Assembly (NCBI GenBank): GCA_036675345.1
Contig: JAKFFE010000016.1
Coordinates: forward strand, 13,449-77,448
Direction: 5' to 3'
Length of the DNA: 64,000 nucleotides
DNA from: JALYOC01 sp036675345
GTDB lineage: Bacteria > Myxococcota > Myxococcia > Myxococcales > Myxococcaceae
Both the position numbers and the translations under genes were made by a program. This document shows positions 1 through 6,813 of this stretch, one piece after another (the first letter of the stretch is position 1; every line of letters starts with the position of its first letter). The notes under the pieces were generated by a model. The model searched no databases, was not told the origin of the DNA, and saw only the letters and a program-made list of their open reading frames with translations.

Positions 1-239
1 GCGTCCGCCTCCAGGTGCCGCTCGGCCTCGGCGCGCCCTCGGGCCTCCTGGGCCACCGCCAGCGGGTCCGGCGGGGGAGGCAGCTCCAGCACCGGCTGGA
101 CCCGGGGGACCGGCGCGACCGGAACCGGGGTGACCGCCACCTCCACCGGAGCGGAGATTGGGTCCGCGGGGACGGAGGTCGGGTGCGCGCAGGAGAGCGC
201 CAGCAGCAGCAGCAGGGATGGGAAGGGAAGGGACTTCAC
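1..239 (-). CDS. Lipoprotein, N-terminal part (gene runs off the left edge)
   Basis: A GTG at 239-237 opens a frame that stays open to the window edge (79 codons visible). The product begins with a lysine, then a leucine-rich segment ending in a lipobox (LALSC, Cys at about residue 17), so it should be exported and lipid-anchored. The mature part is rich in Pro, Val and Ala, then becomes Glu/Ala/Arg-rich (AQEARGRAEAERHLEAD), which suggests a flexible linker leading into a helical domain. The rest of the gene, and so its function, is not visible. It is divergent from the ptsN-like gene, with 162 bp between them. No strong ribosome binding site is seen. Confidence 0.6.
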   Translation of the reverse strand, partial: MKSLPFPSLLLLLALSCAHPTSVPADPISAPVEVAVTPVPVAPVPRVQPVLELPPPPDPLAVAQEARGRAEAERHLEAD

Positions 240-401
240 GGATCAGACCGGAGCGAATCGTAGACGACCCGCCCCCGCGCGGAAACAAACAGCCAGGCGA
301 CCGAGCGCAGAAACCCCGTGCGCCGCCCAACGGACAAGTTGATCGCTCTCCAGGGGAAGCTTGCAGGACCGGACGGACTCCCATTACATGCGCAAGTGGC
401 C

Positions 402-863
402 ATGAAGATCGCCGAGTTCCTCAGCCCGGATGCGGTCATCCCTGACCTTCGGTCGACTTCGAAGGCGGAGGTGCTCAAGGAATTGAGCGGGACGCTTGCG
501 CGTACCCAGCCCACCCTCAAGCCGGACCGACTGGTGGAGGTGTTCAAGGATCGCGAGAAGCTGGGCTCCACCGGGATCGGTGAGGGCGTGGCCATCCCGC
601 ACGGGAAGGTCAACGGGCTCTCCCAGCTGTGCGCTACCTTTGGAGTCTCCCGCGGGGGGGTGGACTTCGAGGCCATCGACGGCAAGCCCACCCACCTGTT
701 CTTCGCCCTGGTGGCGCCGGAGAACTCCGCCGGAGTGCACCTCAAGGCGCTGGCGCGGATCAGCCGGCTCTTCAAGAACCAGCACTTCCGGCTGGCGATC
801 CTGGAGGCCCGGACCTCGGAGGAGATCTACAAGCTGATCGCCGAGGAAGACGCCAAGGCCTGA
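402..863 (+). CDS. ptsN: PTS EIIA-type (nitrogen PTS-like) phosphocarrier domain protein
   Basis: 153-residue single-domain protein of the PTS EIIA type 2/PtsN family. It opens with MKIAEFLSPDAVIPDL, typical of PtsN. The phosphoacceptor histidine is His67 in the motif GEGVAIPHGK. The family takes phosphate from EINtr/NPr and acts as a regulator, not in sugar transport. The ATG at 402 is chosen because it starts exactly at the domain boundary; an upstream in-frame ATG at 318 would add 28 residues unlike the family. The next gene starts 13 bp after the stop, so the two probably form an operon. No other PTS component is in the window. Confidence 0.85.
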   Translation: MKIAEFLSPDAVIPDLRSTSKAEVLKELSGTLARTQPTLKPDRLVEVFKDREKLGSTGIGEGVAIPHGKVNGLSQLCATFGVSRGGVDFEAIDGKPTHLFFALVAPENSAGVHLKALARISRLFKNQHFRLAILEARTSEEIYKLIAEEDAKA

Positions 864-876
864 CGGTCGCCCCGCG

Positions 877-1734
877 ATGGACATCGTCATCCGGCCGGTG
901 AGCAGTCAGTTCCTGGAGACCCTCCTGTTCCCGGTCTTCGAGATGGGGATGATCAACGCCAAGGTGGCCCTGGAGCGGCTGCGGGCGATGCTGGGGGATG
1001 ACCGCACCCAGCTGCTGCTGGAGGTGATCCTGGAGCGGGGCGAGGACGCGGCGCTGTTCCCGCTGCAGACCGACAAGTGGCTGGAGGCCTGCTACCGGCT
1101 GCTGTTCTCCGAGTGGCAGCAGACCGCCCAGGGCTACGACCTCACCAATGAGTATCTGGGCTACGCGGCCAGCTGGGACGAGACCCTGCACCTGGCGCTG
1201 ATGCTGGAGCATCCCCGCTATCCGTACTGGGACGAGGAGCAGGCCCGGATGGTGCGGGAGGCGGCGATCGCCGCGCCGGAGCCCGAGCTGGGGCTGGCCT
1301 CGCTGGTGTGCGGCCTGTGGGATCCCTGCCCCCGCTTCGCTCCGGACCAGGTGTTGGCCACCACCGGGCGGGGCAGCTACAAGCCGTCCGAGGACCTGGC
1401 CTTCGCCGACTGGTCCTACCGTCCGGCCAGCACGGTCAGCTATTGGGCCAGCCAGCTGCCCACCAAGCTGGGGCGGCTGATCAAGCGGGAGGAGACCCGG
1501 CTCAAGCCGCTGGAGATGCCGGAGTCGAAGGAGATCCTCGACTACTGGATGGGCAAGCAGGACGAGCCGCCGCTGCTGACGGTGGCCTTCTCCGGCCTGG
1601 GGCAGAACGCCGCCAACTGGGTCCGGGAGCTGGGCGCGATCACCCGCCAGATCCGCGCCGCCGCCTCCCTGGAGCAGGGGCTGACCTCGATCGTCACCGC
1701 CCCCAGCAACCAGACCGAGCGCTACGAGTACTGA
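877..1734 (+). CDS. Conserved-looking cytoplasmic protein of unknown function
   Basis: 285 residues with no signal peptide or membrane segment. I do not recognise the family. The N-terminal half is helical (FLETLLFPVFEMGMINAKVALERL) and reads like an alpha-helical domain; the middle carries many Trp/Tyr residues. The ATG lies 13 bp after the ptsN-like stop, so co-transcription is likely and a role in PTS-linked regulation is possible but unsupported. Codon use matches its neighbours, and no overlapping frame on either strand competes convincingly. Confidence 0.7.
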   Translation: MDIVIRPVSSQFLETLLFPVFEMGMINAKVALERLRAMLGDDRTQLLLEVILERGEDAALFPLQTDKWLEACYRLLFSEWQQTAQGYDLTNEYLGYAASWDETLHLALMLEHPRYPYWDEEQARMVREAAIAAPEPELGLASLVCGLWDPCPRFAPDQVLATTGRGSYKPSEDLAFADWSYRPASTVSYWASQLPTKLGRLIKREETRLKPLEMPESKEILDYWMGKQDEPPLLTVAFSGLGQNAANWVRELGAITRQIRAAASLEQGLTSIVTAPSNQTERYEY

Positions 1735-1760
1735 CGCCCCGCTCCAATAAAGGGGACAGC

Positions 1761-1805
1761 TTTTTCGGGCCGGTGGATTGCTTGCCCGGCCGCCGATCCG
1801 AAAAA
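1761..1805. repeat. Inverted repeat upstream of the Gre-like gene
   Basis: Perfect 8-bp inverted arms TTTTTCGG (1761-1768) and CCGAAAAA (1798-1805) enclose a second, inner inverted pair GGCCGG/CCGGCC. The T run is on the 5' arm and the A run on the 3' arm on both strands, the reverse of an intrinsic terminator. A protein-binding site or an mRNA leader structure 36 bp before the ATG at 1841 is more likely. Function unknown. Confidence 0.4.
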
Positions 1806-1840
1806 TGGCCTCCGCGGCGTTCCTGGCTACCCTTGGCGCC

Positions 1841-2293
1841 ATGGACAAGTCGTTTCTTGCCGAGCAGCTGGGCGCGCGTCTGCGGGAGGCGGTGCAGACC
1901 GTCCACAAGGCGCAGAAGGAGTCGGCGATCGACGCGCGCAGCGGCGCGGACCGGGCGCTGAACATCGCCAAGGGTCAGGCGCTGCGCTCGGAGCGGGCGC
2001 GGCTGGAGCTGGACGCGCTGGACAACTTCGCCCCCGCCCCGCTGGGGAAGAACGCCCGGGTCACCCTGGGCGCGCTGGTGGAGGTAGAGGGCGAGGACTC
2101 CGGGCGGACCGTGTTCCTGGCGCCCGCCGGGGCCGGGATCGAGCTCACCGGCCCGGACGGGGACGGCTTCTTCTCGGTGGTCACCCCCGCCTCGCCGATG
2201 GGCAAGGCGTTGATGGGCAAGAAGGTCGGGGACAGCTTCGACCTCACCGTGGCCGGCGACTGTCAGGCGTACACAGTCACCTGGATCGGCTGA
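1841..2293 (+). CDS. GreA/GreB C-terminal-domain protein
   Basis: 150-residue protein. Residues about 75-150 resemble the FKBP-like C-terminal domain of Gre transcript cleavage factors (VTLGALVEVE, SPMGKALMGKKVGDSFDL), which binds RNA polymerase near the secondary channel. The N-terminal part is a shorter charged helix than the usual GreA coiled coil, and I see no clear tip acidic pair, so it may be a Gre-like regulator without full cleavage activity. The ATG at 1841 (MDKSFLAEQL) is preferred over an upstream ATG at 1778, which would translate through the inverted repeat. It converges with the DUF4375 gene, 4 bp apart. Confidence 0.75.
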   Translation: MDKSFLAEQLGARLREAVQTVHKAQKESAIDARSGADRALNIAKGQALRSERARLELDALDNFAPAPLGKNARVTLGALVEVEGEDSGRTVFLAPAGAGIELTGPDGDGFFSVVTPASPMGKALMGKKVGDSFDLTVAGDCQAYTVTWIG

Positions 2294-2297
2294 TTCT

Positions 2298-2789
2298 CTA
2301 GGGCAGGGTGATCTTGTCCGCGTGGGCGCGGATATAGGTCAGCAGCGAGGCGCCCACCGGCTCCGGACCGGCGTAGTAGTCCTGGTCGCAGGCATCCAGC
2401 TCCTTGTCCCGGCGCGGGCTCTGCTCCTGCATCACCGACTCCACCTCTTCCGGAGTGAAGGGGGTGCGCAGCCCCAGCGCGGTCACCGCCCGCTGGGCGA
2501 TGGCGGCGGTCTGGGGGCAGCCGATGGACTTGAGGCTGTCCACCAGCAGGGGGGCGAACTCGACCGAGCTGTTGATGAAGAAGGTGTCGAAGCCGCCATG
2601 GTTCACCTCGCGTTCCATGGCCTCCACCGTGAGGACGACTTTCTCCTCGTCGGTGAGCTCGGACTTGTCCTTGGTCTCCAGCGCCTGCTGGAAGGCAGCC
2701 ACGATGGACTCCTCACTGTGGGTCGCCGCCAGCTTGAGCAGCTCCTCGGTGCTCTGTCCGTCGTAGTCCAGCCACTGCGTGTCAGTCAT
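2298..2789 (-). CDS. DUF4375 (DMP19-like) family protein
   Basis: 163 residues beginning MTDTQWLDYDG. The core motif EREVNHGGFDTFFINSS is characteristic of the DUF4375 family, whose members are small cytoplasmic proteins of poorly defined function; one named member, DMP19, has been described as a DNA-mimic protein. The start is fixed by a good ribosome site (AGGGGA) just before the ATG at 2789; a longer frame to 2876 is open but has no such support. Strongly acidic overall, which fits a DNA mimic, but that role is inference. Confidence 0.75.
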   Translation of the reverse strand: MTDTQWLDYDGQSTEELLKLAATHSEESIVAAFQQALETKDKSELTDEEKVVLTVEAMEREVNHGGFDTFFINSSVEFAPLLVDSLKSIGCPQTAAIAQRAVTALGLRTPFTPEEVESVMQEQSPRRDKELDACDQDYYAGPEPVGASLLTYIRAHADKITLP

Positions 2790-2904
2790 TCCCCTGCCTT
2801 TATCCGGTCTCTGTGAGCGGGCCCGGCGCCGGCGACTGGATGTCGCCTGGCATGCGGGCCACCTGACTATACCCATGTGGGCGGCGAGGCACAGCGCCAG
2901 ACGT

Positions 2905-3360
2905 TCAGGCCGCTGGCTTGCGGGGGCTCTCCAGCAGCAGGGTCACCGGGCCGTCGTTGATCAGCCCCACCTTCATGTCCGCCCGGAACACCCCGGTCCC
3001 CACCGTCAGCCCCTGCTCCCGCAGCCGGGTGCAGCACAGCTCGTACAGCCGGTTGGCCTCCACCGGCTCCAAAGCGTCGATGAAGCTGGGCCGGCGGCCC
3101 TTCTGGGCGTCCCCGTAGAGGGTGAACTGGCTGACCACGATCACCTGCTTGCTGCCCTCCAGCAGCGAGCGGTTCATCTTCCCCGCCTCGTCCTCGAAGA
3201 TCCGCAGATTCGCCACCTTCTCCGCCATCCAGGCCGCGTCGGCCTCCCCGTCCCCCTTGCCCACCCCCAGCAACACCAGCAGCCCGGGGCCGATCTGGCT
3301 GACCCGCTGGCCCTCCACGGTCACGCTGGCCTCCAGCACCCTCTGCACCACGGCTTTCAT
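2905..3360 (-). CDS. dtd: D-aminoacyl-tRNA deacylase
   Basis: 151 residues, the normal length for DTD. It begins MKAVVQRVLEASVTVEG and carries the two active-site signatures: SQFTLYGDAQKGRRPSF and the C-terminal GLINDGPVTLLLES (the Gly-Pro motif). It hydrolyses D-amino acids from mischarged tRNA in the cytoplasm. The ATG overlaps the TGA of the upstream permease gene (ATGA), so it is translationally coupled as the last gene of a peptide-transporter operon. That placement suggests uptake of peptides containing D-residues, such as wall peptides, but this is inference. Confidence 0.95.
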   Translation of the reverse strand: MKAVVQRVLEASVTVEGQRVSQIGPGLLVLLGVGKGDGEADAAWMAEKVANLRIFEDEAGKMNRSLLEGSKQVIVVSQFTLYGDAQKGRRPSFIDALEPVEANRLYELCCTRLREQGLTVGTGVFRADMKVGLINDGPVTLLLESPRKPAA

Positions 3361-4202
3361 CGCTGCCCTGCTCCTTTGGGGTCCAGCGCGTCCCGCAGCG
3401 CGTCGCCCAGGAAGTTGAAACCCAGCACGGTGACCGCGATCGCGATCCCCGGGAAGATTGCCACGTGCGGCGCCACCAGCAGGTACTGCGTCCCCTGGTC
3501 GATCAGCGCGCCCCAGGAAGGCGTCCCCGGCGGCACCCCCAGCCCCAGGAAGCTCAAGGAGGCCTCGGCGAGGATCGTCCCCGGGACGGCGAAGGTGGCC
3601 TGCACCAGCAGCGGCCCGGCGGCGTTGGGGAGGATGTGCCGCAGCAGGATCCGCGCGTGCCCGGCGCCCATCGCCCGGGCGGCCAGCACGTACTCCCGCT
3701 CCCGCAAGCTCAACACCTGGGCGCGGGCCAGCCGCGCGTAGCCGGTCCAGCCGGTCACGCACAGCGCCAGCACCACGTTGAACACCGAGGGCCCCAGCAC
3801 CGCGGTGATGAAGATCGCCAGCAGGATCCCGGGGAAGGCCAGCACCACGTCCACCAGACGCATCAGGACCTCGTCCCACAGCCCGCCCAGATACCCGGCC
3901 ACCCCGCCCACCAGCGCGCCCACTGCCAGGGAGATCGTCACCGCGGACACCGCCACCCCCAGGGACAGCCGGGCGCCGAGCAGGATGTGGCTCCACAGGT
4001 CGACCCCGTTCTCCCCCGCGCCCAGCAGGTGGGAGGGGGAGGGCGCGGAGAGCTCCGCCGCCAGGTCCAGGGCGTCCCGCCCGTAGGGGGCCACCCAAGG
4101 CCCGAACAGCGCCGCCAGCACGAAGGCAGAGGTCAGCCCGGCGCCCAGAAAGAGGGTGGCCCGGTTGGGACGCAGCGGGGCGGGGAGGGGGAGCGGCTTC
4201 AC
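3357..4202 (-). CDS. ABC transporter permease, DppC/OppC type
   Basis: 281-residue inner-membrane protein with an N-terminal anchor helix (VLAALFGPWVAPYG) followed by the permease domain of peptide/nickel importers. The EAA loop that docks the ATPase is visible (EYVLAARAMGAGHARILLRHILPN), as is the conserved GLGVPPGTPSWGALI. It starts at GTG 4202, overlapping the previous gene's TGA by 4 bp. Its product should pair with the DppB-type permease encoded just upstream. No ATPase gene lies in the cluster, so the complex must borrow ATPases encoded elsewhere. Confidence 0.92.
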   Translation of the reverse strand: MKPLPLPAPLRPNRATLFLGAGLTSAFVLAALFGPWVAPYGRDALDLAAELSAPSPSHLLGAGENGVDLWSHILLGARLSLGVAVSAVTISLAVGALVGGVAGYLGGLWDEVLMRLVDVVLAFPGILLAIFITAVLGPSVFNVVLALCVTGWTGYARLARAQVLSLREREYVLAARAMGAGHARILLRHILPNAAGPLLVQATFAVPGTILAEASLSFLGLGVPPGTPSWGALIDQGTQYLLVAPHVAIFPGIAIAVTVLGFNFLGDALRDALDPKGAGQR

Positions 4203-5107
4203 CGGCGCCTCACCCGCGGATCCGCCCAGGCGTACACCCCGTCGGTGAGCAGGTTCACCCCCACGTAGCAGAGGGTGAACACCAGCACCGTGGCCCGCAC
4301 CATGTTGTAGTCCCGCTTCTCGATCGCCCCCAACAGCAGCGTCCCCATCCCCGGCCAGGCGAACACCTTCTCGGTGACGATCGCCCCCCCCAGCAGGGCG
4401 CCGAACTCCAGCCCCACCACGGTGACGATCGGCAGCAGGGCGTTGGGGAACGCGTGCCGCCACACCACCTGCCGTTCGGAGAGCCCCTTGGCCCGGGCCA
4501 CCAGCACGTACTCCTCGCCCAGTGCGTCCAGCATCGAGGCCCGGGTCAGCCGGGAGAGGAACGCCGCCAGCGCGGTGCCCAGGGTGATCGCCGGAAGCAC
4601 CAGGTGGCGCGCGCTCCCGGTCCCGGAGACCGGCAGCAGATCCAGCTTGATCGCGAAGAGGATGATCAGCACCGGCCCCAGCCAGAAGCGGGGGACCGCC
4701 GCTCCGCCCACTGCCAGCCCCATCGCCAGCCGATCCCAGAGCGAACCCCGCCGGGTCGCCGCCAGCACCCCCGCCGGCAGGGCGATCGCCAGCGCGATCA
4801 GCAGCGAGCTGATCGTCAGCAGCAGGGTGTTGGGCAACGCGGAGAGGATCTCCGGCAGCACCCGCCGCTGGAAGGGAGGGATGGAGGTCCGCAGCTCCCC
4901 GGTCGCGAACCCCTGCGCGAACAGCCACAGCTGCCCGTACCAGGGACGGTCCAGGCCGATCGCCCGGCGCATCGCCTCCCGGTCCACGGAGGTCGACTCC
5001 TCGCCCAGCAGGATCTCCACCGGGTCCCCCGGCACCAGGGAGAGGAACAGCGAGACCAGCACCAGCGCCCCCAGCGCGGCCAGCGGCGCGCCCCACAGCC
5101 GCCTCAT
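4199..5107 (-). CDS. ABC transporter permease, DppB/OppB type
   Basis: 302-residue permease with the family layout: first membrane helix, a periplasmic stretch with PGDPVEILLGEE and GLDRPWYGQ, then the membrane domain with the EAA motif (EYVLVARAKGLSERQVVWRHAFPNAL). The ATG at 5107 overlaps the stop of the binding-protein gene (ATGA). Together with the next gene it should form the transmembrane channel of a di-/oligopeptide or nickel-type importer. Confidence 0.92.
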   Translation of the reverse strand: MRRLWGAPLAALGALVLVSLFLSLVPGDPVEILLGEESTSVDREAMRRAIGLDRPWYGQLWLFAQGFATGELRTSIPPFQRRVLPEILSALPNTLLLTISSLLIALAIALPAGVLAATRRGSLWDRLAMGLAVGGAAVPRFWLGPVLIILFAIKLDLLPVSGTGSARHLVLPAITLGTALAAFLSRLTRASMLDALGEEYVLVARAKGLSERQVVWRHAFPNALLPIVTVVGLEFGALLGGAIVTEKVFAWPGMGTLLLGAIEKRDYNMVRATVLVFTLCYVGVNLLTDGVYAWADPRVRRR

Positions 5108-6696
5108 CGGTCCACCTGTCGGGCCTGGGCCAGGGGGGTGAGGAAGCCGTGGGTGGAGCAGCGGTAGTCCGCCAGCCGCCGGGAGACCACGCACACCGAC
5201 TGCTCGTGCCACAGCGGCAGGTAGGGCAGCTCGCGATCCAGAATCCGCTGGGCCTCCGCATACAGCACCCGTCGCCGGGGACGGTCCACCCGGGAGGCCT
5301 CCTCCAGGATTCCGTCCAGGGACGGGTTCCGGTAGCCGCCCCGGTTCCAGCCGCCCCAGTGGTTCTCCTCGGTGGGGACCTGGCTGCTGTGGAACACCCC
5401 CCGCAGCAGATCCGGCTCCATCACCGTCACCCACTTCAGCGACATCACCTCGAAGTTCCCGTGGCGGACGTCATTGAAGAAGGTCCCGAACTCCAGAGCC
5501 CGGATCTCCAGCGCGATCCCCGCCTCCGCCGCCTGCTTCTGCAGCACCACCGCCATGCTCCGCCGCACCCGGTCGGTGGAGGTCTTGTAGGAGAGGGTCA
5601 GCCGCGGCCGCCCGCCCGGACCATCCGGATCCGGAAAGCCCGCCTCGTCCAGCAGCCGCCCCGCCAGCGCCAGATCTCGCCGGCAGCCGGGAGTCTCCGC
5701 GTAGGCCCAGGTCCCCCGGGGCAGCATCCCGGTGGCCGGCTGGGCCAGCTCGCGGAACTTGAAGCGGGCCAGCTGGGGGACATCCAGCGCGGCGCACAAC
5801 GCCCGGCGCACCCGCACGTCCGCGGTGGGACCGGCGCGGAGGTTGAAGCCCAGATAGGAGAAACCGGTCCCCGGCACCCGCTGCAGCGACAGCCCGGGCG
5901 CGTCCTCCACCACCTTCACGTTGGCCGGCGCCAGCGCGTTGACCACCAGATCCGCCCGGCCCTTGAGCAGCTCCAGCAGCCGGGTGGTCTCATCGCGAAC
6001 GGTGCGGATCACCACCCGGGAGATGCGGGGAGCCCCCCGGTGGTAGCCGGGGTGCGGCTCCAGGACCACGCTCTCCGGCGCCTCCCGCCGGACGAAGCGG
6101 AACGGTCCGGCGCCCTGCGGGTGAAGCTCCTGCTCCCGGGCAGCAGGCAGGTGAGCAAGCCTTGCGGGCACGATGCCAATGGAAAGGTCCGCCAGTGCCG
6201 GTGAGAAAGGACGTTTGAGGGTGATCTGGACCGTCTTTGGGTCCAAAGCCCGGACCGAAAGGACGGCTTCCAGCTTGGCCCCTCGGGGAGAGCCCAGCCG
6301 AGGGTCAAGCAGGCCCGAATAAGTTTCTTCAACATCGCGCGAGGTGAGGGAAGATCCGTCGTGGAATCGCAGGTTCTCGCGCAGCTTGAAAGTCACCGTC
6401 CGCTCATCGACCCATTGGAACGACTCGGCCAGGTCCGGGATCGGCTCGGCTGTGGCGTCAAAGGTGATCAGCCCGGGGGTGATCAGCTGGGAGACCCGCT
6501 GGCCCGCGGCGCTCAAGGCGAAGCGCGAATCCAGGCTGTCGATCGGCGATTCGATCAGAACGGTGATTCCGCGGTCAGGTGAAGGCGCGCGCACCTCCGC
6601 GCTGCACCCCAGCGTCAAGGCCACTGCCGCGGACACCCAGGCACGCACCCCAGGGTGTCTACCATGTTGCCCAGTGGCCGCCCCGGCCGCGCGCAC
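5104..6696 (-). CDS. Extracellular solute-binding lipoprotein, family 5 (peptide/nickel type)
   Basis: 530 residues. A basic N-terminus and hydrophobic stretch end in a lipobox (LTLGC), so it is a lipid-anchored periplasmic receptor. The mature part follows the family 5 fold: VSQLITPGLITFD, the signature around VTFKLRENLRFHDGSSLTSRDVEETY, and later LPYLPLWHEQ. GTG at 6696 is chosen because AGGAAG sits 6-7 nt upstream; a second GTG at 6648 is also possible. It is the first gene of a four-gene operon with two permeases and dtd, all joined by 4-bp overlaps. The ligand cannot be read from sequence. Confidence 0.9.
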   Translation of the reverse strand: MRAAGAATGQHGRHPGVRAWVSAAVALTLGCSAEVRAPSPDRGITVLIESPIDSLDSRFALSAAGQRVSQLITPGLITFDATAEPIPDLAESFQWVDERTVTFKLRENLRFHDGSSLTSRDVEETYSGLLDPRLGSPRGAKLEAVLSVRALDPKTVQITLKRPFSPALADLSIGIVPARLAHLPAAREQELHPQGAGPFRFVRREAPESVVLEPHPGYHRGAPRISRVVIRTVRDETTRLLELLKGRADLVVNALAPANVKVVEDAPGLSLQRVPGTGFSYLGFNLRAGPTADVRVRRALCAALDVPQLARFKFRELAQPATGMLPRGTWAYAETPGCRRDLALAGRLLDEAGFPDPDGPGGRPRLTLSYKTSTDRVRRSMAVVLQKQAAEAGIALEIRALEFGTFFNDVRHGNFEVMSLKWVTVMEPDLLRGVFHSSQVPTEENHWGGWNRGGYRNPSLDGILEEASRVDRPRRRVLYAEAQRILDRELPYLPLWHEQSVCVVSRRLADYRCSTHGFLTPLAQARQVDR

Positions 6697-6750
6697 TGCA
6701 AACTTCCTGATCGTTCGTCTCCCCCGGTCCACGGTGGGGCGCTTCCTACA

Positions 6751-6779
6751 TTGCGGCCCGATCCGCCGGTCCCAATAAT
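6751..6779 (+). promoter_or_regulatory. Candidate sigma-70-type promoter for the PBP4-like gene
   Basis: TTGCGG (6751-6756) and AATAAT (6774-6779) are separated by 17 bp in an otherwise very GC-rich 117-bp divergent gap. Transcription would start near 6786, after the ATG at 6778 and 28 nt before the ATG at 6814, which supports the later start for the downstream gene. Confidence 0.4.
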
Positions 6780-6813
6780 GTCCCTGCCCCCGTCTCCGAG
6801 GTTGAACCGCCAG

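Noticed and set aside
1761..1805. Intrinsic terminator for the gene at 877-1734
   Set aside because: The T run precedes and the A run follows the stem on both strands, so no U-tail follows the hairpin.
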